Assembly: GCF_008369445.1 (NCBI RefSeq)
Contig: NZ_VTWH01000002.1
Span: 1,188,988 to 1,252,987, forward strand
Length of the DNA: 64,000 bases
Source: Aureimonas fodinaquatilis
Lineage (GTDB): Bacteria; Pseudomonadota; Alphaproteobacteria; Rhizobiales; Rhizobiaceae
Reading direction: 5' to 3'
Shown one piece after another: positions 26,158 through 34,244 of this stretch. The translations under genes were made by a program, and so were the position numbers. Position 1 is the first letter of the stretch; every line of letters begins with the position of its first letter. The notes under the pieces are model-generated. The model did not search any database, was not told the DNA's origin, and worked only from the letters and a program-made list of their open reading frames with translations.

Positions 26158-28707
26158 ATGCATCGGCCCAACCCTATTTTGCAGAACGTGAGCGTATCCC
26201 GAAGCCAGACCAGCACCCCCGCTTTGCCTGACGCGTTTGAACAGTGGTTCGAACGGAAAGGCTGGCGTCCCCGAGCCCATCAACTGGCCCTGCTTGCGCA
26301 TGCCCAGACCGGGGCATCCACTCTACTGATCGCGCCCACCGGCGCCGGCAAAACGCTGGCAGGCTTTCTGCCCAGTCTGGTGGACCTGTCACAGCGCAAA
26401 AAACGGGCGCGTGGCACCCGCGCACCGGGCATACACACACTTTACATTTCTCCATTGAAAGCATTGGCCACCGACATTCGGCGCAACCTTGCCACTCCGG
26501 TTGAAGAAATCGGACTGGCCATCACCATGGAAACCCGCACCGGTGACACGTCGCAGTCGCGCCGCGCACGTCAGAAAATGCTGCCGCCGGATATTCTGCT
26601 GACAACGCCCGAGCAACTGGCTCTGCTCATTGCCAGCAAGGATGCTGACAGTTTTTTCGCTGATCTGCGTTTCGTCATCTTTGATGAGCTGCATTCGCTT
26701 GTTACCAGCAAGCGCGGTCATCTTCTGGCGTTGGGGCTTGCTCGACTACGCACCATTCGACCCGGCCTGCAGACAATTGGCCTTTCCGCAACCGTGTCCA
26801 AACCGGATGATCTGCGCGAGTGGCTGGTCGGCCAGCAGCCGGATGCTCGCCCCCTGGCGGAACTGATCAAGGTTGAGGGCGGGGCTCAGCCGAATATCAG
26901 CATTCTTCAATCGCGGGAGCGGGTCCCGTGGCAGGGACATCGGGCGCGCTATGCGGTGCAGGAAGTTTACGAGGCAATCTGCGCTCACAAAACCACTCTC
27001 CTGTTCGTCAACACCCGCAGCCAGGCAGAATTGCTGTTCCAGGATCTGTGGCGGATCAATGAGGAAGTCCTGCCGATTGCCCTGCATCATGGCTCGCTGG
27101 ATGTTGCCCAGCGCCGCAGGGTTGAGACTGCAATGGCTGCCAACCAGTTGCGCGCTGTCGTGGCAACGTCCACGCTGGATCTGGGCATCGACTGGGGAGA
27201 TGTCGATCTGGTCATTCATGTTGGCGCACCAAAGGGCGCAAGCCGCCTCGCGCAGCGTATCGGCCGCGCCAATCACCGGATGGATGAACCATCCCGTGCC
27301 ATATTGGTGCCCTCCAACCGTTTTGAAGTGATCGAGTGTCAGGCGGCACTGGAAGCCAATTACCTGGGAGATCAGGACACCCCGCCTTTGCGCGCTGGCG
27401 CTTTGGATGTGCTGGCGCAGCATGTTCTGGGAATGGCGGTCGCCAGGCCTTTTTATGCGGATGCGCTTTACCTGGAAATTACCAGCGCAGCGCCCTATCG
27501 CAACCTGCAAAGGGAGACGTTTGATCAGGTCATCAATTTTGTTGCCACGGGGGGCTATGCGCTGGAAGTCTATGAGCGCTATGCCCGAATTCGCCTGACG
27601 GAAGATGGCACCTGGCGTATTACCCACCCGGATGTTGCTCGCAATTATCGGCTGAATGCGGGCACCATCATTGAAGCGGAAACCCTCAACGTTCGGCTTG
27701 TCCGCCGCAAAACCCGCGCGTCTATTGGCATGGGTGGCAAGGTTTTGGGCAAGATAGAGGAAAACTTTCTCGAAACCCTGACGCCGGGTGACAGTTTTCT
27801 CTTCGCAGGACAGGTCGTGTGCTTTGCCGGAATTCATGAGATGGAATGTGTTGTCACCCATGCCGCGCCGGGCGAAGAGGCCAAAGTGCCATATTACGGC
27901 GGCTCCAAATTTCCATTGACGACTTTTCTGGCCGAAAAGGTCCGCGAAATTCTGGCGGATCCGGATGAGTGGCAAAGGCTTCCGGAGCAGGTTGCCAGCT
28001 GGTTGCGCATTCAGCAGATCAAGTCGCTGATCCCCCAGCGCAATGATCTTTTGATTGAAACATTTCCAGACGGCAACCGGTTCTACATGGTTGCGTATCC
28101 TTTTGAGGGGCGGCTGGCGCATCAGACGCTGGGCATGCTGCTGACAAGACGTCTGGAGCGTGCTCGTGCAAAGCCGCTCGGCTTTGTTGGCACGGATTAT
28201 GCGCTTTCCATCTGGGGTGCAGCGGATATGGGGCATATGATTGAAACGGGCCGGCTGCGCCTTGCAGACCTGTTTGATGAGGACATGCTGGGTGATGACC
28301 TGGAAGCGTGGATGTCTGATTCATGGTTGCTCAAGCGCACATTCCGGCAATGCGCAGAAATATCGGGCCTTGTGCATCGCAGGCTTGCCGGGCAGCAGAA
28401 AACCGGCAGGCAGGTGACTGTTTCAACCGACCTGATCTATGATGTGCTGCGCTCGCACGAGCCAAACCACATATTGCTTCAGGCAACATGGGCAGATGCA
28501 GCAACCGGCCTTCTGGATGTTGGGCGGGTTTCGGACATGCTCTCGCGCATCAAGCATCATATTGTCCATCGCAATCTTGAGGAGGTATCGCCACTGGCCG
28601 TACCCATCATGCTGGAGATAGGACGCGAGCGGATAGAGGGCGAAGGCCGTGACGAACTTCTGCAAGCCGCAGTGGAGCAGGAACTGATTGACCGTGCATT
28701 GGGTTGA
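26158..28707 (+). CDS. Ligase-associated DEXH-box DNA helicase (Lhr type)
   Basis: The protein has about 849 residues from the ATG at 26158; a TTG two codons earlier is possible. Helicase motifs: Q-like region with RPRAHQLALL, Walker A LIAPTGAGKTLAGF (about 60-73), DEXH box FDELHSLVTSKRG, motif III GLSATVS, and motif VI SRLAQRIGRANHR. The C-terminal region matches the Lhr-core accessory domains. This family (ligase-associated DNA damage response helicase) usually sits with PdeM, an ATP-dependent DNA ligase and an exonuclease. Here only PdeM follows, 109 bases downstream. Confidence 0.92.
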   Translation: MHRPNPILQNVSVSRSQTSTPALPDAFEQWFERKGWRPRAHQLALLAHAQTGASTLLIAPTGAGKTLAGFLPSLVDLSQRKKRARGTRAPGIHTLYISPLKALATDIRRNLATPVEEIGLAITMETRTGDTSQSRRARQKMLPPDILLTTPEQLALLIASKDADSFFADLRFVIFDELHSLVTSKRGHLLALGLARLRTIRPGLQTIGLSATVSKPDDLREWLVGQQPDARPLAELIKVEGGAQPNISILQSRERVPWQGHRARYAVQEVYEAICAHKTTLLFVNTRSQAELLFQDLWRINEEVLPIALHHGSLDVAQRRRVETAMAANQLRAVVATSTLDLGIDWGDVDLVIHVGAPKGASRLAQRIGRANHRMDEPSRAILVPSNRFEVIECQAALEANYLGDQDTPPLRAGALDVLAQHVLGMAVARPFYADALYLEITSAAPYRNLQRETFDQVINFVATGGYALEVYERYARIRLTEDGTWRITHPDVARNYRLNAGTIIEAETLNVRLVRRKTRASIGMGGKVLGKIEENFLETLTPGDSFLFAGQVVCFAGIHEMECVVTHAAPGEEAKVPYYGGSKFPLTTFLAEKVREILADPDEWQRLPEQVASWLRIQQIKSLIPQRNDLLIETFPDGNRFYMVAYPFEGRLAHQTLGMLLTRRLERARAKPLGFVGTDYALSIWGAADMGHMIETGRLRLADLFDEDMLGDDLEAWMSDSWLLKRTFRQCAEISGLVHRRLAGQQKTGRQVTVSTDLIYDVLRSHEPNHILLQATWADAATGLLDVGRVSDMLSRIKHHIVHRNLEEVSPLAVPIMLEIGRERIEGEGRDELLQAAVEQELIDRALG

Positions 28708-28759
28708 ACCGAAACCACACCGCTGTCCCAAGCCAGGGCTGTCAATCGCTTGCTGTGGC

Positions 28760-28803
28760 GCATTGTCCTGCCGTGGGGCGATTCCGTTTCAAAAAGAAAT
28801 GCT
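28760..28803. repeat. Dispersed palindromic repeat, copy 4
   Basis: GCATTGTCCTGCCGT, degenerate left arm, GATTCCGTTTC, then AAAGAAATGCT. It lies between the helicase and PdeM genes. The stem is partly decayed. Confidence 0.6.
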
Positions 28804-28816
28804 TTAAAGCAGGTTC

Positions 28817-29533
28817 ATGAACATGATTCAGCGGCGCTATAAACTTGCTGACCAGAGCGGCATGGAAACCGGCATCAACGGTGTTGCGGTCGTGTGCGAC
28901 CCATCCGGAGTGATTTACATACCGGCCGAGCAAATGCTTGTTGTTTCAGACCTTCATCTGGAAAAAGGTGCGGCATTCGCCCGGCGTGGAATGATGTTGC
29001 CGCCTTATGATACCGCCGCAACGCTTTCTCTGCTGGGTATGGCGCTGGCCCGGTACCAACCGCGCCGGGTCATAGCGTTGGGAGACAGTTTCCATGACCG
29101 GCAAGGGGCAGCTTTCATGCCGGCAGGTGTGCGAGATACGCTTGCCGCGCATATGAAACATCGGGACTGGATATGGATTGCCGGAAATCATGACCCGGAG
29201 CCGCCTGTGGGGCTGGAGGGGCAAACACTCGCACAGCTGGCTGCTGGTGGGCTGCTGTTTCGGCATGAACCTTCCGCACGGCCCAACCAGGGTGAAATTG
29301 CCGGGCATCTGCATCCTGTTGCCAAAGTTGCCGGCAAAGGGCGCAATGTCCGGGCAGCCTGTTTTGCAACGGATGGCATGCGCATGATCATGCCGTCATT
29401 TGGCGTCACAACTGGCGGGATGAATGTTCTGGGTCGCGCCTTTGCCAACATGTTCGCGGTGGAAAGCGCCAAGGCTTACATTATCGGCGTTTCAGGAATT
29501 TTCCCCTTATCTTTCTCCGCACTGAGCCACTGA
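28817..29533 (+). CDS. pdeM: Ligase-associated DNA damage response phosphoesterase PdeM
   Basis: This 238-residue calcineurin-like metallophosphoesterase has the metal motifs VVSDLHLEKG (about 43-52), ALGDSFHD (about 91-98), IAGNHDPE (about 117-124) and GEIAGHLHPV (about 155-164). PdeM is the nuclease partner in the Lhr helicase/ligase repair module. An alternative ATG three codons in (MIQRRY) is possible. The gene is separated from the helicase by a repeat copy. Confidence 0.9.
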   Translation: MNMIQRRYKLADQSGMETGINGVAVVCDPSGVIYIPAEQMLVVSDLHLEKGAAFARRGMMLPPYDTAATLSLLGMALARYQPRRVIALGDSFHDRQGAAFMPAGVRDTLAAHMKHRDWIWIAGNHDPEPPVGLEGQTLAQLAAGGLLFRHEPSARPNQGEIAGHLHPVAKVAGKGRNVRAACFATDGMRMIMPSFGVTTGGMNVLGRAFANMFAVESAKAYIIGVSGIFPLSFSALSH

Positions 29534-29585
29534 CCATTTCCAGCCATCTCAGGGTCGTCAATTTGGTCCAGCTCTGTGCTTCACG

Positions 29586-29630
29586 CCATTGTCCTGCCGT
29601 CGAAACTCTCGCGTTTCAGTCGCGGCGGAA
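29586..29630. repeat. Dispersed palindromic repeat, copy 5
   Basis: CCATTGTCCTGCCGTCGAAAC and GCGTTTCAGTCG. The element overlaps the stop codon (29616-29618) of the convergent TIGR02186 gene and separates it from pdeM. Confidence 0.6.
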
Positions 29631-30398
29631 GAGCAGCCTGCCGAACCAGCCCGTCACAACGGCAAGCAGCACCGCCATCAGGCCGTAGAGCACACCATAA
29701 TTGGCGGCAAAAACTGAAACCTCATTGTCGAAGCCGGTTTTCCGAACCCATATCTCGTCAGAACGCTCACGGATCAACTGCCCCTCTCGAAACAGATAAG
29801 CACGCAGCAAATGCCTGCCCACCGGCAAATCGGGAGATAGGACCAGTGCGGCCCTGAACAGCGTCTGGCTGACGAACTCAACCGTACCAATGGACTCGGT
29901 GTATAATCCACTCTGGGTTTTCAGGCGCAGCATAGCGGCGGCATAAGCGTCCACCTGCCCCTCGCTGGATTCAACACTTTGCTGGGCGCGCAGCACTTCA
30001 TTCTGCGCGCCAATGGTCAATTGGCGCAGCACGCTTGCAGGTGCAATATCACGAAGCGGCCGGGTAGAGGCGAGCGCGTAGGACTGTGCCAGCCGGTTGA
30101 AATCTTCCGAGCCGCGGTTGATCCACACTCCCAGAAACCTGTCGCGCTCGCGGATAACCACATCGCGGCGTGGGCCCTCCAACACCACAACAATGTCATA
30201 ACGACCCTGTCGCAAAACTCGCTGATCGGCATTGTCCAAAGCGCCAAACACCACCAGCCGGGAACTGCCAAAGCTTGAACCAACAGTGACAGTGTCACTG
30301 GAAAGGCCGATTTCAAAGCCTTCCACCCGGGTCTGGGCATTTGCCGGCAAAGCCAGGGTCAGCAACAGCATTGCTGCCAATGTGACCCGCCACGTCAC
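29616..30398 (-). CDS. TIGR02186 family periplasmic/membrane protein
   Basis: This 260-residue protein has a signal peptide (LAAMLLLTLALPANAQT), a soluble region with GFEIGLSSDTVTVGSSF and LVVFGALDNAD, and a C-terminal membrane helix (LYGLMAVLLAVVTGWFGRLL, about 235-254). TIGR02186 proteins occur in alphaproteobacteria next to TauE/SafE permeases, as here, where the genes overlap by 4 bases (ATGA). Its role is unknown, presumably an accessory to the exporter. Confidence 0.85.
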   Translation of the reverse strand: MTWRVTLAAMLLLTLALPANAQTRVEGFEIGLSSDTVTVGSSFGSSRLVVFGALDNADQRVLRQGRYDIVVVLEGPRRDVVIRERDRFLGVWINRGSEDFNRLAQSYALASTRPLRDIAPASVLRQLTIGAQNEVLRAQQSVESSEGQVDAYAAAMLRLKTQSGLYTESIGTVEFVSQTLFRAALVLSPDLPVGRHLLRAYLFREGQLIRERSDEIWVRKTGFDNEVSVFAANYGVLYGLMAVLLAVVTGWFGRLLFRRD

Positions 30399-31345
30399 TG
30401 CAGGACCCCGCTTGGCAGGCTGATGGAATAAAGCTCTCTGGGAGTCAGCACAAGTTCAACCAGCAAGCGCGCGCCAACCGCCAGAACCAACAGCGCCAGC
30501 AGGGCGCGCAATTGTTCGCCGCGCAATTTGCGCCCTGCCGAGGCGCCGAACTGCGCACCCATGACACCACCCACCATGAGCAGAAATCCCAGCAGGATGT
30601 CGATCGTTTGGTTGGTCGCGGCTTGCAGTACCGTTGTTACGGCGGCAGTGAACATGATCTGCACGAGTGAGGTGCCAACCACCACATTGGTCGGCACGCG
30701 CAGAAGATAAATCATGGCCGGAACCATGATGAAGCCCCCGCCTACACCCATAACGGATGCCAGCACACCAATGCAAAAGCCAAGGCCCAGCACCGGAATA
30801 ACCGAGACATATAGCTTGGATCGTCGAAAACGCATTTTAAAAGGCAGGCGGTGAACCCAATTGTGGTGCGAAGTGTGCCGCACATCGCCAGAGCCACCCT
30901 TGTGCACGCGCAGCATTGCCTGCATGCTTTCCACCAGCATCATGCCGCCAACGGTGCCAAGCATCAGCACATACAGCAACGAAACTGCCAGATCGAGCTG
31001 GCCGACACTGCGCAGCAAGGTGAACAGTTGCACACCGACAAGCGAGCCGACCGCGCCTCCTATCAACAGCATGAACGCCAGCTTCAGGTCCACCGTACCG
31101 CGTTTGTAATGCGCCAGCGCGCCGGAAAAGGACGCGGCAATAACCTGGTTGGCGCCGGTGGCCACTGCAATTGCAGGCGGGATATTGTAGAAAATCAACA
31201 GGGGCGTGATCAGAAATCCGCCGCCAACACCGAACAATCCGGACAAAAAGCCAACCGCGGCCCCCATGCCAACAAGAATGAGGGCATTGACCGAGATTTC
31301 AGCAATGGGCAGGTAAAGATTCACAACCGGCCACAACTCTTCCAC
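30395..31345 (-). CDS. TauE/SafE family anion (sulfite/sulfonate) exporter
   Basis: This 316-residue protein has about eight membrane helices and the twin family motifs GLFGVGGGFLITP (about 37-49) and SVMGVGGGFIMVP (about 197-209). Family members export sulfite, sulfoacetate or related anions or take up small carboxylates. Coupling to the TIGR02186 gene suggests a two-component exporter. It is the first gene of the pair; the promoter should lie between 31345 and the end of the PodJ-like gene. Confidence 0.92.
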   Translation of the reverse strand: MEELWPVVNLYLPIAEISVNALILVGMGAAVGFLSGLFGVGGGFLITPLLIFYNIPPAIAVATGANQVIAASFSGALAHYKRGTVDLKLAFMLLIGGAVGSLVGVQLFTLLRSVGQLDLAVSLLYVLMLGTVGGMMLVESMQAMLRVHKGGSGDVRHTSHHNWVHRLPFKMRFRRSKLYVSVIPVLGLGFCIGVLASVMGVGGGFIMVPAMIYLLRVPTNVVVGTSLVQIMFTAAVTTVLQAATNQTIDILLGFLLMVGGVMGAQFGASAGRKLRGEQLRALLALLVLAVGARLLVELVLTPRELYSISLPSGVLQ

Positions 31346-31387
31346 TGTTCACCGGAAAACCGGCTGATGTCGTGCGCCCGCAAATGT

Positions 31388-33925
31388 TCAGCTTTGCCCG
31401 GGGTTGATCGGTGCTGAATCATTGGCAGTGCGCAAGGGAGTGAGCGGACGCCAGGTGGCGACCGCAAGATCGATTTCAGCTCGCCGGGCAGCAGGCAGTT
31501 GCCCGGCCAGCTCTGCTCTTTGCCGAACAGCAGCCTCATCTCCTGACTGTGCGGCAATTGAAAACCAGCGATAGGCTTCGCCAATGCTGGGCTCCACGCC
31601 CGTGCCTCGGCTGTACAGAATTGCAAGGTTGAACTGGCTGTCGGCCATGCCACGTTCGGCGGCGGCTTTGAACCAGCGCGCAGCGGCCATTGAATCGACA
31701 GGACCAGCGACACCCGAAGCTTCCATAACCGCAAGATTGTACATGGCCCGCACATTGCCTTTGCGCGCGGCCAGCAAATACCAGCTCCGCGCCGCACCGG
31801 CATCGCGTGCAACACCTGCACCATGCTCAAACAGGATGCCAAGCTCATATTGGGCTGGCGCATAGCCGCGCCGCGCCGCCTGACCAAGCCATGCCAGCGC
31901 CACCGCACCATTTCCGCTGTCTCTGGCTGCAATGCCAATCTCATGCATGGCAGAAAGATTGCCACGACGTGCGGCATCATGCAGGGCTGATGTTGCCCCT
32001 GCCGGAAATGCCGGCAATTCTCCACGCGCGGAGGCGGGCAGCACCAGCACCAGATTGGCAAGCAGGTCGGCACTGGTTTCAGCGCCTCGCTTTACTGTTT
32101 GCGCCGGAATGGACGCTGTGGTTTCCATCGAAACCCCGGGCACAGCTTGTTGCGGCAATTCGCGGCCGGCAATCTGCTGAGCGCTGCCATCCTGCTTGCG
32201 CAATTGCTCCAGGCCAAACGGCAGGGCCAACAGCGCCAGAACAATGGCACTTGCTGCCATAAGCACCGGCTTGCGGTGTGCGGATAAGGCACCCGCGCGG
32301 TGGAACGGTCCGCGATGCAGCGCATCCGCCTCGGCCGAGGCCGCAGCCGCAGCGCGCCTTGCCGCTGCAATAAAATCAGCCCGGGTTGTCGGGCCGCCGC
32401 TGCTGGCGCGCTCGTGGCGGCGCACTCGCTCCAGCAGTGTGCCAAACTCCGCCTGTCCGGTCGCCGTAGCCGTGTCGGCAACGTCTTTTTCGCCCGCATC
32501 GGCGGCGCGGCGGCTCAGGTGCTTTTCAAGCGCGTCATGCAGATCCGGCTGGGCCAGGTTGCTCTCATCTTCATCCGGCGTCCATTTGGAAAAATCAGCG
32601 TCAAAAACCGTGCCCTCACCCGGCTTGCTTCTGACCGACCCTGCCTCCAGTTCCAACGCAGCCAGACGTTCGGCAACATTTTTCAGAATGGCACCGAGGT
32701 TAACCTCAATCTCGCCTGCGCGCTCGTCGCTAAGCTGCCACAACTGTTCCAGGCGCTTCAGCTCTTGTGTCAAGGCCGCAGCATGGCGTTGATAGCGCTC
32801 CTCATCGGCTGTTTCCAGCTGCTGCATAAATTCGGTCAGCCGGTTTTCCAGCATCGCTTCCGGAAACGCGGTTCGGTCAATCCGCTCGCCCAGTTCCACC
32901 GCCCGCTCGTCACCGCGTGCTGCCAGACTGTCAATCTGCCGGCACAGCAGTTCCAGCCGCTCTTCAATGGCGCGGCTGTCAAAGCCGTCAGCGCCGCTGT
33001 CCAGCGCCAGAATGGCTGACGATATTTCATCCAGCCGTTCCTCCACATTGGAGGAGCTGCCTTGAGGAACCGGCAAAACATCCAGCGCATCCATGCTTTC
33101 AGTCAGCCTGCCAATACGCTCTTCCAGCCTTGAAAGGCCCAGAACATCCGGCAGTCCCAACAGTGTCGCTTCAATGGCTCCCAGGCGTTCAGCCAGACTT
33201 TCCATGCCGCCATTAAACTCGTCCCGGTTTAATGTGTCGGCACCGTGCCCGGCCAGCAACTGGTCTACGCGCTGGCTCAGACGCTGCATTTCAAGGCTTA
33301 GATTTTCAAACGCACGTTCATCGACATCGCGGATTTCGGCAAGCTGCGCCTCAACGCCGTCCCACCTGTGGGTGTTCAGCGATTCCGTTTCTTCATAACG
33401 CTGTACAAAGCCGGAAATGACATCAATCTCCCGGCGCAGATGGTCCAGTGCGCTCTCATCCAGGCTGCCGCTTTCCAGGCTTGAAATGCGGTTCAGAATT
33501 TCTGCCAGGCCATCGGCCAGCAGTTCCGATTCCTCGCGCGATTCCATAGCGGCACCCAAAGTTGCAAAGCCGCTGTTGATGGCCTGCTCCTGTATTCGTG
33601 CTTCTGCCGCCATTTCCTGACGAAGCTCTGCGCGCAGGGCGCGGATTTCCCGCGACATTTCCTGCATGGCCGCTGTGGTGGGTGCGGCAGAAACCGGTGA
33701 ATGCTCTTCCGGGCGGGGCATTGCGCCACTGCGCATGTGGCCACTGTCGACAATCTGCCGCAAACGCTCGGATGGTGTCAGCTTTTCCTTCGGAGTGGGC
33801 TTTCCCGAAGACAGGCGGGCTAGCCGCTGCTCCAGTTCCTCAAGGGTGCGGGTCAACGCGGCCACGCTGGAAGGTGATGCACCTGCCATGCTCCGCCCTG
33901 CCTTTGCCCTTTCGGCTACGCCCAT
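31388..33925 (-). CDS. PodJ-like polarity protein: coiled coil, one membrane helix, Sel1 repeats
   Basis: This 845-residue protein has a cytoplasmic part of about 550 residues with repeated coiled-coil blocks (TRTLEELEQRLARLSSG, LAERLGAIEATLLGL, LSRLEERIGRLTESMDAL), one membrane helix near 552-572 (LMAASAIVLALLALPFGLEQ), a linker, and four to five Sel1/TPR-like repeats (about 645-820: AARRGNLSAMHEIGIAARDS, AARRGYAPAQYELGILFEHG, AAERGMADSQFNLAILYSRG). This is the architecture of PodJ, which marks the new pole in Caulobacter and rhizobia. I do not see the C-terminal peptidoglycan-binding domain of full-length PodJ, so it may be a shorter paralogue. Confidence 0.8.
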   Translation of the reverse strand: MGVAERAKAGRSMAGASPSSVAALTRTLEELEQRLARLSSGKPTPKEKLTPSERLRQIVDSGHMRSGAMPRPEEHSPVSAAPTTAAMQEMSREIRALRAELRQEMAAEARIQEQAINSGFATLGAAMESREESELLADGLAEILNRISSLESGSLDESALDHLRREIDVISGFVQRYEETESLNTHRWDGVEAQLAEIRDVDERAFENLSLEMQRLSQRVDQLLAGHGADTLNRDEFNGGMESLAERLGAIEATLLGLPDVLGLSRLEERIGRLTESMDALDVLPVPQGSSSNVEERLDEISSAILALDSGADGFDSRAIEERLELLCRQIDSLAARGDERAVELGERIDRTAFPEAMLENRLTEFMQQLETADEERYQRHAAALTQELKRLEQLWQLSDERAGEIEVNLGAILKNVAERLAALELEAGSVRSKPGEGTVFDADFSKWTPDEDESNLAQPDLHDALEKHLSRRAADAGEKDVADTATATGQAEFGTLLERVRRHERASSGGPTTRADFIAAARRAAAAASAEADALHRGPFHRAGALSAHRKPVLMAASAIVLALLALPFGLEQLRKQDGSAQQIAGRELPQQAVPGVSMETTASIPAQTVKRGAETSADLLANLVLVLPASARGELPAFPAGATSALHDAARRGNLSAMHEIGIAARDSGNGAVALAWLGQAARRGYAPAQYELGILFEHGAGVARDAGAARSWYLLAARKGNVRAMYNLAVMEASGVAGPVDSMAAARWFKAAAERGMADSQFNLAILYSRGTGVEPSIGEAYRWFSIAAQSGDEAAVRQRAELAGQLPAARRAEIDLAVATWRPLTPLRTANDSAPINPGQS

Positions 33926-34005
33926 TTTTGTCCCCTTGAACGCAGCGCCAAACCGTTTCAGGCGATTTCATCATCGCCGAGAACGGTCTAACTCTCTGTT
34001 TTGTC

Positions 34006-34050
34006 CCATTGTCCTGACGTTGAACCATGCCCGTTTCAACAGGCGATGTT
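34006..34050. repeat. Dispersed palindromic repeat, copy 6
   Basis: TTTTGTCCCATTGTCCTG leads into arms CGTTGAAC and CCGTTTCAAC. The leading 18 bases also match the flank of copy 3 (TTTTGTCGCATTGTCCTG), so the conserved unit extends beyond the palindrome. Confidence 0.65.
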
Positions 34051-34201
34051 CCAACACGACGCAGCATCATTACACCCTCTGTTGCATCATCGGTCGGAAT
34101 GGTTAACCCACCGCTAATGCCCGGCGCGAAAGCTTGGAAAATCCCACTTGCAGCGGCAGTTTCGCGCAATTTTGCAACCAGCCCTTTACAGAACGGCGCA
34201 T

Positions 34202-34222
34202 TTACGTTTACGAAAACGTCAA
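34202..34222. promoter_or_regulatory. Dyad upstream of the beta-oxidation operon
   Basis: TTACGTTT, 4-bp centre, AAACGTCAA forms an inverted repeat ~23 bases before the start of the acyl-CoA dehydrogenase gene. It resembles TTTACG-type operators of LiuR-like regulators of acyl-CoA degradation genes. Which regulator binds is not known; none is encoded next to it. Confidence 0.4.
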
Positions 34223-34244
34223 AGTTTTTGCTCAGGAGATGGTT

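Larger units (their letters stand above)
33926..34244. other. 319-base divergent intergenic region (PodJ-like / beta-oxidation operon)
   Basis: The region contains a repeat copy (34006-34050) and a dyad (34202-34222) just before the acyl-CoA dehydrogenase gene; both are listed separately. Otherwise I see nothing coding. Confidence 0.5.
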
